A DNA stretch of 64,000 nucleotides from Muribaculaceae bacterium (GCA_023665245.1 JAMPEH010000005.1:32343-96342), one strand, 5' to 3'. Positions 25,765-35,459 are shown, counted from the stretch's first letter. Notes: a model not told the origin generated them from the letters alone. Program-made: numbers and translations.

Positions 25765-26492
25765 TTTGCACCCCCACGCGACAAGAAAAATTCATCAAAA
25801 TTTGAACATTTGTTTTTAACTAATAAATCTTTGGGCTCGCCTGCCCCCAATACATGACCATTTTCCATCAGAATAACCTGACTGCAACGTTCGGCCTCGT
25901 CCATGTATGCGGTACTCATAATAATCAAAATCCCCATATCCAGCGATTGATGCAACAAATTCCAAAACTCACGCCGGCTGATTGGATCAACACCATTTGT
26001 CGGCTCATCCAACAGCATTATCTTTGGCGACCGCAATAACGCACACATCAGCCCCAATTTTTTATACATTCCCCCAGACAATTTGCCCGCCGGTAAATCC
26101 AAGAATTTATCCAGACGCGTCAACGACAATAATTCTGATTTTTTGCGTTCATATTCATCCGGACTGATACTGTACAAATCACGAAAAAATTCCAAATGTT
26201 CACCCACAGACAAATCCGCATACAAACTCTGACTCTGTGGCATATATGCAATATGTTCACGTATCGACGAAAACGGCACCACACGGCCATCCGCAACATA
26301 AGACACGCCCCCAGAATTTGCACGCATCAAATCTAACATTATCCTAAATAACGTTGTCTTGCCCGCGCCCGCCGGCCCAATTACACCATATAAATTACCG
26401 GGCTGAAAACGAATACTGATATCATCCAACGCAACAATATTTTTGAAGCGCTTTGACATCCCAACAACATTTATCTCTATATTACTATTCAT
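25761..26492 (-). CDS. ABC transporter ATP-binding protein (first ATPase of the exporter)
   Basis: A 243-residue ABC ATPase: Walker A GPAGAGKTTLFR, Q-loop YMPQSQSLYADLSVGEHLEF, canonical signature AGKLSGGMYKKLGLMCALL, Walker B IMLLDEPTNGVDP and switch region IIMSTAYMDEAERC, in which the usual switch His is replaced by Ala-Tyr (STAYMDEA). It corresponds to the N-terminal ATPase half of YbhF/RbbA-type proteins. The ATG overlaps the upstream HlyD gene by 8 nt. Confidence 0.92.
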   Translation of the reverse strand: MNSNIEINVVGMSKRFKNIVALDDISIRFQPGNLYGVIGPAGAGKTTLFRIMLDLMRANSGGVSYVADGRVVPFSSIREHIAYMPQSQSLYADLSVGEHLEFFRDLYSISPDEYERKKSELLSLTRLDKFLDLPAGKLSGGMYKKLGLMCALLRSPKIMLLDEPTNGVDPISRREFWNLLHQSLDMGILIIMSTAYMDEAERCSQVILMENGHVLGAGEPKDLLVKNKCSNFDEFFLSRGGAK

Positions 26493-27231
26493 TGACCAAC
26501 GAACTTTCGATTGTCATCCCGGATTTCAATACCAAATCAGAATTATCAAACTTGACCTTAACACCATATACTAAACGCATCCGTTCTTCGCTGGTCTGGA
26601 CATTTTTCGGAGTAAATTCTGCTTCTTCATTAATCTTTATAATTTTACCAGAAAACGATTTGCCCGGTGCCTCTGGCAACGTGCCAACAACAGATTGACC
26701 GACACGCAATTTATACAACATTTCATACGGCACATAAAAATACGCCCATATATCATATGGATTTGCAACGGAAATCAATACAGTTCCGGGCGCAACAGCC
26801 TCGCCCACCTCGCGGAACTTTGTAATAACCATACCATCAATCGGACTTTTAATATTGCACCAGTCCAACTTTAAATCATTGTCTTGTTTATTACGGGCAA
26901 TAACATCAAATTCCGCCTGGGACAGATGCCCCTTATCACGCAGTGCAACCGCACGATCATAATCACCATTAATCTGTGTCGCCAAAACCTTGTACACGTC
27001 GCACGACAATACCATCATTGGCTGGCCCATAACGACCGTATCACCTTCGGCAACATAAGCCTCTGCAACATCAGACGCCACACGCGACGTCAATATAACC
27101 TTGGTTGTTTCTAATGTTCCTGCATAAACAAACGGCCCACGCATAAAGAACCGAATAATCAACACTATCGCCGTAATAACAACAATTATCGCAGCAATAA
27201 TAACAGCCCATTTTTTCTTGTTTTGAATCAT
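26485..27231 (-). CDS. HlyD-family periplasmic adaptor (YbhG/YhiI-like)
   Basis: A 248-residue membrane-fusion protein, first gene of the exporter operon. It has a single N-terminal anchor helix (KWAVIIAAIIVVITAIVLIIRF), a barrel-sandwich domain (VASDVAEAYVAEGDTVVMGQPMM ... DWCNIKSPIDGMVITKFREVGEAVAPG; the two halves flank a very short hairpin) and a beta-barrel domain. It is shorter than the typical 330 residues because the coiled-coil hairpin is small. It would connect the ABC-2 permeases to the TolC protein encoded at the operon's end. Confidence 0.88.
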   Translation of the reverse strand: MIQNKKKWAVIIAAIIVVITAIVLIIRFFMRGPFVYAGTLETTKVILTSRVASDVAEAYVAEGDTVVMGQPMMVLSCDVYKVLATQINGDYDRAVALRDKGHLSQAEFDVIARNKQDNDLKLDWCNIKSPIDGMVITKFREVGEAVAPGTVLISVANPYDIWAYFYVPYEMLYKLRVGQSVVGTLPEAPGKSFSGKIIKINEEAEFTPKNVQTSEERMRLVYGVKVKFDNSDLVLKSGMTIESSLVNE

Positions 27232-27264
27232 GTTCCCCTACCTTACATTTATTCAGTTTGATAA

Positions 27265-27292
27265 TTATTACACTTTTTAATAAATCATGCAA
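27265..27292 (-). promoter_or_regulatory. Predicted promoter of the exporter operon
   Basis: TTGCAT (27287-27292), 16-nt spacer, TAATAA (27265-27270) on the minus strand, about 33 nt before the HlyD gene start. Confidence 0.55.
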
Positions 27293-27366
27293 TACGTAAA
27301 ACTACTTTTTTAATATAATACCATTCCAGCCCCGCAAACCAAACAGGAATAAAGTTATAAAAAAAT

Positions 27367-27394
27367 TTGCATTTATAAAAAACAATGTTATAAT
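27367..27394 (+). promoter_or_regulatory. Predicted promoter of tRNA-Pro
   Basis: TTGCAT (27367-27372), 16-nt spacer, TATAAT (27389-27394), 11 nt before the mature tRNA 5' end. Confidence 0.7.
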
Positions 27395-27405
27395 CATTAC
27401 CGTTT

Positions 27406-27482
27406 CGGGGTGTAGCTCAGTCTGGTAGAGTGCTTGCTTTGGGAGCAAGATGTCGAAGGTTCGAATCCTTTCGCCCCGACCA
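27406..27482 (+). tRNA. tRNA-Pro (UGG)
   Basis: Cloverleaf with acceptor CGGGGTG/CGCCCCG, D-arm GCTCAGTCTGGTAGAGT, anticodon stem CTTGC/GCAAG with loop TTTGGGA (anticodon TGG), T-arm AAGGTTCGAATCCTT and encoded CCA. It stands at the left border of the AT-rich island. Confidence 0.95.
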
Positions 27483-27493
27483 GTATTCAGAAA

Positions 27494-27517
27494 GGTCGCG
27501 CATTGCCGCGGCTTTTT
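27494..27517 (+). terminator. Terminator of tRNA-Pro
   Basis: GTCGCG/CGCGGC hairpin with a G-U pair, followed by TTTTT. Confidence 0.65.
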
Positions 27518-27698
27518 CTATGTGTGCGCCGCACACCGCGGGGATTCGCGAGCAAGCTTGACTCCGGTATCCCAGCAATATACGCAAAGCCAGCCATAAT
27601 ATACCAAAATGTATACAATGCCCAATTTCGCGGAGTCAAATAGGGTTGAAAATACGATTGTTTTTATCTATATGGATTAGTGCACGAAAGGTAGAACT

Positions 27699-28454
27699 AT
27701 GAACGATTTTGAGAATATAAAAATTTGGTTATTAAAAACATTTAAGGCCAACGATAAAAGCAAGTTAACTCAATTTACTACATGGCATGATATAGATATT
27801 CATTGGACCTGTTATAATAATAAGATAAATGAAAATACATGTAGAGATGTTGTTTGGTATTTGTGCAATATTGGTATATTGAGGCCAGGATGTTATGCTA
27901 ATAGTGGGCACTCAGGAGGAACGCCTACGGATTATTTCTGCATCACAGACTACGGGAAAAAATGGCTTGAAAATATAAATAGTGATAATTATGTGTCTAT
28001 TCCAAAAGTGCCGTCAGAATTTTTGAAATTATTTGATATAAATGTTAATAAATTTGGTGAGGCATTTGGACAAAGGCTTGAAGAGGCTGTCAATTGTTAT
28101 AATTTGCAGTTATATACGGCATGTCATGTTATGGTTGGATCTGCTATTGAAAGTGTTTTATTGGCGATATTAGAGGCCAAACAAGAAATTGTAGACCAAA
28201 CAAAAACAGAGATTTTAAATGATTATAAAAGAGGAAGTACCAAGAGACTCGAAGATAACACTATACACAAATGTTCAAGAGAATTAAAGGATTGTTATAA
28301 TGGGTTATGTGCCTTTATAAGGGATTTTAGAAATAATGCTGCACATGGTGAATCTGTTATTTCTTCTGAAAGTAGCGCATATTTATCTTTGATAAGTTTG
28401 TATCGTTTCGCTAATTTAGTCGGTAAGCAAGTAATAGAAAGTAATAAATCTTAA
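27699..28454 (+). CDS. HEPN-like (DUF4145-type) protein at island edge
   Basis: A 251-residue protein without signal peptide. Residues about 128-230 are helical (LEEAVNCYNLQLYTACHVMVGSAIESVLLAIL) and contain RDFRNNAAHGE, which fits the R-x4-6-H motif of HEPN domains; many HEPN proteins are RNases in toxin-antitoxin or abortive-infection systems, but others are inactive. The N-terminal about 110 residues look like a winged-helix or substrate-recognition region, not recognised. It ends by overlapping the stop codon of the convergent serine recombinase by 4 nt, so it belongs to the island. Base composition is AT-rich like its island neighbours. Confidence 0.6.
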   Translation: MNDFENIKIWLLKTFKANDKSKLTQFTTWHDIDIHWTCYNNKINENTCRDVVWYLCNIGILRPGCYANSGHSGGTPTDYFCITDYGKKWLENINSDNYVSIPKVPSEFLKLFDINVNKFGEAFGQRLEEAVNCYNLQLYTACHVMVGSAIESVLLAILEAKQEIVDQTKTEILNDYKRGSTKRLEDNTIHKCSRELKDCYNGLCAFIRDFRNNAAHGESVISSESSAYLSLISLYRFANLVGKQVIESNKS

Positions 28455-30076
28455 TTATAAAACTCCCGTTCCTGTTCTGCGAAATCCTCATACTTACTCG
28501 CAATCTGGAAAAGGATCTGCAGGTTAATGTGGGGTGGAATTTTGCTATCCATTATGTCGTTGATGATACGAGGAGACAGGTATGCCAGATTCAGGTATTT
28601 ATAAATCGTGCGCTGGTCGCGCTTTTCTGTGGTGGCAATCGCTTTGACACCAATACCACTTTCATAGGCTTTCTTGTATTTCCAGGCGTATGCCAGGGCT
28701 TTAATAAGCATTGTCGCATTTTCGGTTTTTGTTAATAAATCCCGACTGCAACCGGCGTTTCTGTGATTTATGCAAGTATGACTGGACAGATAGACCACCT
28801 GTTCAATGATAACCTGAGCCCCATCGGGGCTAAGGCAATAATCCATTGGTGTGGCGGATGTGTTGATATAACTGTCTTTTCTGAAATCGCTTAATTTATC
28901 CAAGTCCGTAATGTTTATAAATATGGTCAGTTTATGATCATTATACACAATTCTGTCAATCATAGCCTGTGCCAATGCTTCACTGTATTCCAATTGTTTC
29001 AGCGTCAAACGCGCCGTATCGGGTAATTTCCCCATATCAGAGTTCAAAAAGTCCCGTACATTATTACATACTATGGTGTCAAAATCCCCCGCCGGCAGGG
29101 ATATTTTACCACATTTGTAGTATTTATATTGCCGCAAGCCCTTGTTCCCGGTTTTGTTTTTGAACGCCATCCCATCAGCGGTGTATATCATATTATGGAA
29201 CAAGGTACGGCCACGACAATACACGGTGCGCCCCTTATGATTATTGTTGTCTTGCAGTTTTTGTTGCACGGTATCAAATAGTTCTTTGGTAATAATGGCT
29301 GGATGCTGACCATCAAAAACCTCGCCGGTTGATTTGTTGGGCAATTTGCCCAGATAGATTTGATTTTTCAATATCCGTTCCACGATATTCGCAGTCATTT
29401 CGCGACCGCCATGTATTTCGCCTTTCTTGCTCGTCCATTGTTTGCCACGAATCCCAAGAGCCGTAATTTGATCCCGGCAATCTAATAAACTATTGCTATC
29501 CAGGTATGTGTTAAATATTTTATTTACGGTTTCCCGTTCAGCCTCGTTTACAACAAGTTTCCCAAATTGTATATCATAACCAAGTGGTGGTATGCCGCCA
29601 ACCCATAGCCCCTTGGACTTTGTCGCGCGCATTTTATCGCGAACGCGTTCACTGGCGACCTCTCGTTCAAACTCTGCGAAACTCAATAACATATTTAATG
29701 TCAATTTACCCATGGCGGTGCTAGTGTCAAAACTTTGCGTTATACTGACCAAATTGCAATCGTATCGTTCAAAAATTTCCTTCATCATGCGTTTGAAGTC
29801 ATAAATACTGCGCGACAGACGATCTATTTTATATACTAATACGCAGTGTATTTTACCCGCCCGCACATCGTCCAACATTTGCTGTAATCCGGGGCGGGCC
29901 ATTGTGCCACCAGAAATCGCAGCATCGGAATAAGTTTTGAAATATTCCCAACCCTGAAACGCCTGGGACGCGATATATGATTTACAGGCCAATTCTTGGT
30001 TGTCTAACGAATTAAATTCCATATCCAGACCACGGTCGGACGATTTGCGTACATATATAGCGCATTGTATTTTCAT
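28451..30076 (-). CDS. Large serine recombinase (integrase)
   Basis: A 541-residue site-specific recombinase. The N-terminal resolvase domain begins CAIYVRKSSDRG (catalytic Ser in RKSSD), then YSDAAISGGTMARPGLQQML, VYKIDRLSRSIYDF and ASERVRDKM. It is followed by a recombinase domain (PPLGYD...IFNTYLDSNSLLDCRDQI), a zinc-ribbon-like region with YYKCGKISLPAGDFD and a helical tail. Such enzymes integrate and excise phages and islands. AGAGG 8 nt before the ATG at 30074-30076 supports this start. DUF2924 is divergently encoded next to it, a pairing common in alphaproteobacterial mobile DNA. Confidence 0.93.
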   Translation of the reverse strand: MKIQCAIYVRKSSDRGLDMEFNSLDNQELACKSYIASQAFQGWEYFKTYSDAAISGGTMARPGLQQMLDDVRAGKIHCVLVYKIDRLSRSIYDFKRMMKEIFERYDCNLVSITQSFDTSTAMGKLTLNMLLSFAEFEREVASERVRDKMRATKSKGLWVGGIPPLGYDIQFGKLVVNEAERETVNKIFNTYLDSNSLLDCRDQITALGIRGKQWTSKKGEIHGGREMTANIVERILKNQIYLGKLPNKSTGEVFDGQHPAIITKELFDTVQQKLQDNNNHKGRTVYCRGRTLFHNMIYTADGMAFKNKTGNKGLRQYKYYKCGKISLPAGDFDTIVCNNVRDFLNSDMGKLPDTARLTLKQLEYSEALAQAMIDRIVYNDHKLTIFINITDLDKLSDFRKDSYINTSATPMDYCLSPDGAQVIIEQVVYLSSHTCINHRNAGCSRDLLTKTENATMLIKALAYAWKYKKAYESGIGVKAIATTEKRDQRTIYKYLNLAYLSPRIINDIMDSKIPPHINLQILFQIASKYEDFAEQEREFYN

Positions 30077-30194
30077 TGTTTTTACCTCTTTGCTTGTGTG
30101 CATTAGTGCTTACAAATAGAAGTAAGTCCAGTGGTTTTATTGGCCTTGACTAATCATGTTTTGTAAGCGGTAATTGCAACAGAAGGGGTAAAAA

Positions 30195-30602
30195 ATGAAT
30201 GAATTAAAACAAATGTCACCCGATAAATTACGCGCATTATGGCGGAAATATTTTCAAAACGATGCACGACCGCAACTGCGCCCACTGTGGTATAAAATTC
30301 AATGTGAGAGAAGCGGTCAATGGATAGAGCAACGCCATCTGACGCGCTTGAATAAATATGCGATTGCGCCTGAATTGCACGCATCACGCGCCAATCAAAA
30401 TAAATATCATATTAAACCAGGCACGCATCTGGTCAAAAAGTATCGCGGGCGCGAGTATGTTATTGAGGCGCTGGGGAATGACAGTTTCCGATATAACGGC
30501 ACGACATATAAAAGCCTGTCTGCGGTGGCGATGGCAATCACGGGACATAAAGTATCAGGTTATGAATTTTTCCGATTTAATAATAAAGGAAAGAAACAAT
30601 GA
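30195..30602 (+). CDS. DUF2924 protein
   Basis: A 135-residue basic protein. The N-terminal LRALWRKYFQND is followed by RPLWYKIQCERSG and, in the C-terminal half, GTHLVKKYRGREYVIEALGNDSFRYNGTTYKSLSAVAMAITGHKVSGYEFF, here cut to the recognisable DUF2924 pattern: a G-x-x-L-x-R-x-W-x-G-x-x-H-like strand and SLSxVAxxITG. DUF2924 proteins are widespread in alphaproteobacterial phages and islands and usually sit beside a serine recombinase, as here; they may be recombination directionality factors, which is an inference. Divergent from the recombinase with a 118-nt spacer. Confidence 0.8.
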   Translation: MNELKQMSPDKLRALWRKYFQNDARPQLRPLWYKIQCERSGQWIEQRHLTRLNKYAIAPELHASRANQNKYHIKPGTHLVKKYRGREYVIEALGNDSFRYNGTTYKSLSAVAMAITGHKVSGYEFFRFNNKGKKQ

Positions 30603-30904
30603 AGTAAAAAAAGAAAAGTGCTTATGGATATATTGCGTACTTGGGTTATTTTTACAACTTTAATCAATTGGATTGTATAAAAACTCTATACTAACTTGGT
30701 TTTGTTTTAACTCCATATCAATTTTCAATAGTTCATGTAAACCGCATAATTATATTACCATAAACAAGAGTTTTTTTCTGGTTCTGAGGTCAAATCTCCT
30801 TGAATTCAAAGCAAGGTTTACAACAAGACGTACTAAGAAAAATTAAGTGTATCATTGTTTTGATAAACAAAAATTTTTAACGCTCTTAGAATATACCAGT
30901 TATG
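30603..30904. other. Intergenic, AT-rich, no gene seen
   Basis: About 300 bp between DUF2924 and the RloC-like gene. It is strongly AT-rich, with scattered stop codons in all frames. No clear hairpin terminator or promoter consensus stands out. Confidence 0.5.
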
Positions 30905-33418
30905 CTATACTGAAAAATTTGTATTTCCTTGATATACTTTTACTAAATCTGGTTGTGTTTTTACTAATATGCCTGCATCAATCTTAGATTTTTCTTCCGG
31001 TGTGATTTGCGGCATTGAATCAGTTTTTGCAAATTTATTAATGCTGGTCATATGCTCTGCGTCAAGTTCTGTCATTATCTCAATTGTACTCGTGGCGATT
31101 TGCTTCAAGTCATCTTCCGATATGTAAGAATTGTTGTCAGTCAAATTCTGAACGCTCCCGTGACTTTGTTTGTTGGTTATGTCAATAATTTTACCCAACT
31201 TCTCTGTCAACTCTTTTTTATAATTTTGTTTTTCTAAGAATCTCTTAGTATCACCTAAATCTGGACTCTTTACATGATTGTTTGCTTTTTCTTTATCAGA
31301 CCATAATATAGCGAATTTGAAAGATAAAAATGTGTCAAGAACTCTGCGTATAAAATTTGGCAAATATTTACGGGCCTCTGTGTATTGAATATTGCCATTA
31401 TTGAATTTTTGAATATCCTTTAACATATAAAAATATGTTGTTTCAAAATTCTCCAATTCTTCTGGTAATACACCCAAGGAATCTTTATCAAGAAAGAAGT
31501 GTTTTGGGTGGCAACCATAAATAGCATTAAAAAATTTCAAGAATAAGAAGTTATGGCTAAAAACAATCAATTGTTTAACTGACGAGAATGAATCTGTTAT
31601 TAGATGTGCCGTACTGTATAACCTGTTTTCGTCCAAACTTGAAATTGGGTCATCAATAACAACAATGGCTTCGGATTTGTCAGTGTCATTTAATTCATTC
31701 TCAAACTTACTAAGGAAATATGCAAATCCCAGTGCGGTTTTTTCACCATCGCTCAGACATTCTCTATTTTTCTCGGATTGTGAAGTATTGTATTTTACGA
31801 CAATATCTTTGGTTTCTTCCCCTGGTTTATCGCGCAAATCAATTGTGAATGTATCAATCCCCATAGTATTTAGGAATTTGTTTATTCCTTTGGATTCTGC
31901 TTTGATTTTAGACAGTTCGCTAATACGACTATTTTTCCAAAATAATAACCCGTCATGGTTATTTTCATCGGTTGTATCAATAGTTGCTAATTTCTGTTTC
32001 TCTGAATTGTACACAGACAACGCGCCATTTCTAGTATCTAACTGATTAAATTCTAATATTACCAAATCTTTATAGACCTGTTTTATATCATTTATAATAA
32101 TGTCTGTCCTTCGCGGAGCAATACCTTGCAACTTTTGCAATAATTCAGCCTTTAACGAATTTATAGCATTTATTGCAGAATCAAATCTTGCTAATTCGTT
32201 AATAGTTTTCGGTGGAATAACTGTTGTCATTCCAACGTTTTGTATTTTGTTTTCAATCAGTGCCTTGATTGATTCCAGCATAGAAGCGGCATTTGATACC
32301 AATGGTTTCATAAATTGTGATTCTGGCAGATGGTCTTTATATTTGGAATACAATGCTTCTAAGGCGTTTACGTTTCCATCTGTCTGTTTAAGATTTCCGA
32401 TAATGGTTTCTATGTTTGATTTTTGTTGTGAAAGTGCCGTTATAAATTCGTCATACGCCTTGTCAAAATACCCATTGAAATCTTTTAATATTGAATTCAA
32501 TTGTCCTGATATGTCGCTATTACATAATGGACAGTGGGATCTTTGCTGTTCTAGCACCCTTTTACCAAATCTGAACCATTCTTCAGTAGATTGTTTGTAT
32601 TGTTCGTCTGCAAATCCGTCTTTCACAGATCGGATTCGTCTTTCCAAAACATCTTTTGATAATTGCTGAATTGTTTTGCTCAATAACGTATTTATTTCTT
32701 GTGAATTCAGTCCAATTTTTTGTAATGATATATTCTGAATCTGAGTTATATGATTGTTGATTTCTTCGGATTTTGTGCTGAGAGAATACTCCTTAACCAG
32801 CGAACTTTTTCTGTCTTCCAGCTCTATTTCTGTTTGTTGCGGCAATGCTACATTATCAATCGTGAGATTTGTTAGGCGAGAATTGGAAACTTTACTACCA
32901 AAGTCTTTCCCCGCACGTTCCCTAATTTTTCCAAATTCTGTATTAAATAATTCTATTTGTTTGGTTGCTGTTTTGCGATTATCTTCTAATTCTTTGATTT
33001 TTGTATTTATATCTTGCAGTTCTGGTGTAGTCAAGCTATCAGTAGAACCACTGAATTTTCTTACCCCGTTTGATACATGGTCAGATACAAAATTAGAATT
33101 GAATACATAGAACGACTGCAAATTGTTTGTGGGATCATAGATAGTAGGCTTTAATAGGCCTTGCAACTGTATTTTTATACTTGTTTGCTCTGTATCATTT
33201 CTGGTTATATGTTTCAGAATTTCAGTTTTATTTTTTGTAAAGGATTCCGCACCAAACAGCGACAATACATTTGATATTGTTGATTTTCCAGAACCATTAA
33301 ATCCAAACACAATATTACAATTTTGGGTATTAGCTTTAGTTTTAGTACAAAAATCCTGTGTCTGCTGAAAATTAGCAAACTTTCCAATGTTTTTAAGTTC
33401 AATTATCTTTGTAATCAT
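30905..33418 (-). CDS. RloC/PrrC-like AAA_13 ATPase (candidate anticodon nuclease)
   Basis: An 837-residue SMC/Rad50-like ATPase. Walker A is FGFNGSGKST (residues 38-47), followed by coiled coil. CPLC at 296-299 lies at the coil tip in the position of a zinc hook, as in RloC. The ABC signature LSDGEKTALGFAYFL is near 555 and Walker B IVVIDDPISSLDEN near 585. The C-terminal domain has the AAA_13-type block NFIRRVLDTFLSFKF (Arg 691/692) and NKQSHGSV (His 753). In PrrC the tRNase triad is Arg-x3-Glu...His; here Asp 695 stands where Glu is expected, so nuclease activity is uncertain. It lies next to a restriction-modification system on the same strand. Confidence 0.7.
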   Translation of the reverse strand: MITKIIELKNIGKFANFQQTQDFCTKTKANTQNCNIVFGFNGSGKSTISNVLSLFGAESFTKNKTEILKHITRNDTEQTSIKIQLQGLLKPTIYDPTNNLQSFYVFNSNFVSDHVSNGVRKFSGSTDSLTTPELQDINTKIKELEDNRKTATKQIELFNTEFGKIRERAGKDFGSKVSNSRLTNLTIDNVALPQQTEIELEDRKSSLVKEYSLSTKSEEINNHITQIQNISLQKIGLNSQEINTLLSKTIQQLSKDVLERRIRSVKDGFADEQYKQSTEEWFRFGKRVLEQQRSHCPLCNSDISGQLNSILKDFNGYFDKAYDEFITALSQQKSNIETIIGNLKQTDGNVNALEALYSKYKDHLPESQFMKPLVSNAASMLESIKALIENKIQNVGMTTVIPPKTINELARFDSAINAINSLKAELLQKLQGIAPRRTDIIINDIKQVYKDLVILEFNQLDTRNGALSVYNSEKQKLATIDTTDENNHDGLLFWKNSRISELSKIKAESKGINKFLNTMGIDTFTIDLRDKPGEETKDIVVKYNTSQSEKNRECLSDGEKTALGFAYFLSKFENELNDTDKSEAIVVIDDPISSLDENRLYSTAHLITDSFSSVKQLIVFSHNFLFLKFFNAIYGCHPKHFFLDKDSLGVLPEELENFETTYFYMLKDIQKFNNGNIQYTEARKYLPNFIRRVLDTFLSFKFAILWSDKEKANNHVKSPDLGDTKRFLEKQNYKKELTEKLGKIIDITNKQSHGSVQNLTDNNSYISEDDLKQIATSTIEIMTELDAEHMTSINKFAKTDSMPQITPEEKSKIDAGILVKTQPDLVKVYQGNTNFSV

Positions 33419-33458
33419 ATGGAAATATTATATACTCATTTCTCCAAAGTCTCCGCTG

Positions 33459-35444
33459 TTAATTTAAGCTCAACATACGCCTTTTTATATGTGTATAGTA
33501 CCAATCAACCGGAGCAGAACCTTCTGCTTGATAAACTTCATCAAGCTGTTTGTACAAGTCTTTATAGGTTAGTCTCGAAGCAAGGATAGCTTTCAAAACA
33601 TCAATTTCCAGAGGGATTATTTTCATACCAACCTGTGTCTGCTTCTGATCTGAGCGACTATAATATGTCATATGCTTGCGCGAACGAAAATCTGAGATAA
33701 CATTAGGATCCAAATGATTAGTGGCAAATATACAATAAGAGTAATTATTGCGAGTTCTTATTAAATGGTCCCCTAAGTGTCTAGACACAGGTTCCATTTC
33801 CATCCTGCGTTGATTTGTGGCGTCAGCTAGGGTCGCTTCGATAAGAAGACAGTGTTGTGGATAGTGAGTGGAAGCTTCGTATTCATAAACAATATCAGCT
33901 TCTCCGCCGCCGGCATGCGTTTTTGGCAACAAATCTGCGTCTAATGATAATTTCATATATTCCAGAATATTTCCTTCGCGTTCACTGACTTTATACCATA
34001 ATATGCCCAGTATATATTCAAAAATAGTTGGAACATCAGCATTATCTGTTACTGTCTCTTGAACAAAAGAATCGTCCCTTGTTTGAAATGCGGTCAATAG
34101 CTCTTGTATCTTATCATCCGTAAATAGTTGATCTATTAAGAGGTTAAATCTCCGCAATCTCTCATTTTTTATAACTTCTCTTGCAGAAGCCAAATTAGTG
34201 GCATTTGTTCCAAGTTCTTGGTTGATTCCATTCAATACGGCATTCTCGCTTATAGTTAAGCACGACGAAATTTGTTCCAAGCGTGTAACTTTGTGGAGGT
34301 CATTATGCGCTTCAAATGCCGACCGATATAGACAATCTGCGATAGGGACAAAGAAACTCTTAGGAACAATGTCAAATTCTACTTTGTCTTCGTAAAATAA
34401 AACCAAATCCGTAAGTCTAAAGTATCTGCGATTGAGATCAAAGTAGTCATATAGTGTAGCTTTTGCTTTATTCACATGTATTATTTTGAAAAAAACTCTT
34501 TTTAGGTCTGCTTCGTTGCGTATAGAACTAAAAATACTATCTTTTAAGGCTTTACCAGGATCTGTCATAATGGCTTTTTTAGAGGAATTGTTAAACAAAA
34601 GAGCCACCCAATATTTTCCCGCTGTGTCGGATATGCTTCTAGCTGCTCGATATAACATTGAGATCTTAGAAGCGTCTTTGTACAGGAAAACGTCTTTCAA
34701 AGCTAAATACAAGCAGAAATATGGCTTATCATACCTCCTGCTCTTACGGTTTAAGCCTATTTCACAAATTAGGTTCTCGGTTACTGCGTTCTCCAGAAAA
34801 ACAGTTTGTGCCTGTTGGTAATTATCCATTTTAATAAGGCGATTAAAAATAATATCTTCTATAGTCTCTTGACCGGTCCGCAGTTTTTGGATATGTTCAA
34901 GAATTTCCTGCGTTGTCTCTTGATTTATACATAATGGCAGTAAATACATGAATTCCTGGAACGAAAGATAACCTAATTTTGATAACGCATATATAAAAAC
35001 TATAAAAGGACGCACTGTATGACCGTCTACAACAGAGATTGTTTTTAACAATTGCTGCACGAAAATCATACTATCTTTTTGTATTTGAAAAATATTATCA
35101 TCGTCAAAACTTCCTTCTAGACTTATGTTGAGCAATCTTTGACCAACTGCTGTTAAACGTCTATCTTTTGTTATCAAACCAATTTCAACTAGTCCGGATG
35201 TTTTTTCTCGTGCATCTTTTGGTTTGTTTTGGGCTGCGCCGACAACGAACCCTTTTTCTTGCATATAGTCATAATATGCTGATTGAAGCGCATTATTGCC
35301 ATTCCATACAACATCACTATTTTCTGGCAAATTCCAAAAATCGTTTAAGATTAGAAGTTGCTGTTCTATGGTTTTATTGAAATTCTTGGTTCTGAAACTG
35401 GTTGTTCCAAGGTTCCAACAAAAACTTTTATACGGAATCGGCAT
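33459..35444 (-). CDS. AlwI/BstNBI-like type IIS restriction endonuclease
   Basis: A 661-residue protein of the AlwI family. It starts YKSFCWNLGTTSFRTKNFN, the typical family beginning, and has DNA-recognition and helical regions before a C-terminal PD-(D/E)XK-like nuclease. The catalytic candidates are Glu 476 (FEYILGILWYKV), Asp 517 (GGGEADIVYEY), Glu 536 (LLIEATLAD) and Glu 549; their order and spacing resemble the residues reported for BstNBI. Family members recognise asymmetric 5-bp sites and cut outside them. AGGAAG 6-7 nt before the ATG supports the start. Two methyltransferase genes directly upstream on the same strand complete the system. Confidence 0.85.
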   Translation of the reverse strand: MPIPYKSFCWNLGTTSFRTKNFNKTIEQQLLILNDFWNLPENSDVVWNGNNALQSAYYDYMQEKGFVVGAAQNKPKDAREKTSGLVEIGLITKDRRLTAVGQRLLNISLEGSFDDDNIFQIQKDSMIFVQQLLKTISVVDGHTVRPFIVFIYALSKLGYLSFQEFMYLLPLCINQETTQEILEHIQKLRTGQETIEDIIFNRLIKMDNYQQAQTVFLENAVTENLICEIGLNRKSRRYDKPYFCLYLALKDVFLYKDASKISMLYRAARSISDTAGKYWVALLFNNSSKKAIMTDPGKALKDSIFSSIRNEADLKRVFFKIIHVNKAKATLYDYFDLNRRYFRLTDLVLFYEDKVEFDIVPKSFFVPIADCLYRSAFEAHNDLHKVTRLEQISSCLTISENAVLNGINQELGTNATNLASAREVIKNERLRRFNLLIDQLFTDDKIQELLTAFQTRDDSFVQETVTDNADVPTIFEYILGILWYKVSEREGNILEYMKLSLDADLLPKTHAGGGEADIVYEYEASTHYPQHCLLIEATLADATNQRRMEMEPVSRHLGDHLIRTRNNYSYCIFATNHLDPNVISDFRSRKHMTYYSRSDQKQTQVGMKIIPLEIDVLKAILASRLTYKDLYKQLDEVYQAEGSAPVDWYYTHIKRRMLSLN

Positions 35445-35459
35445 ACTAAACTTCCTTTT

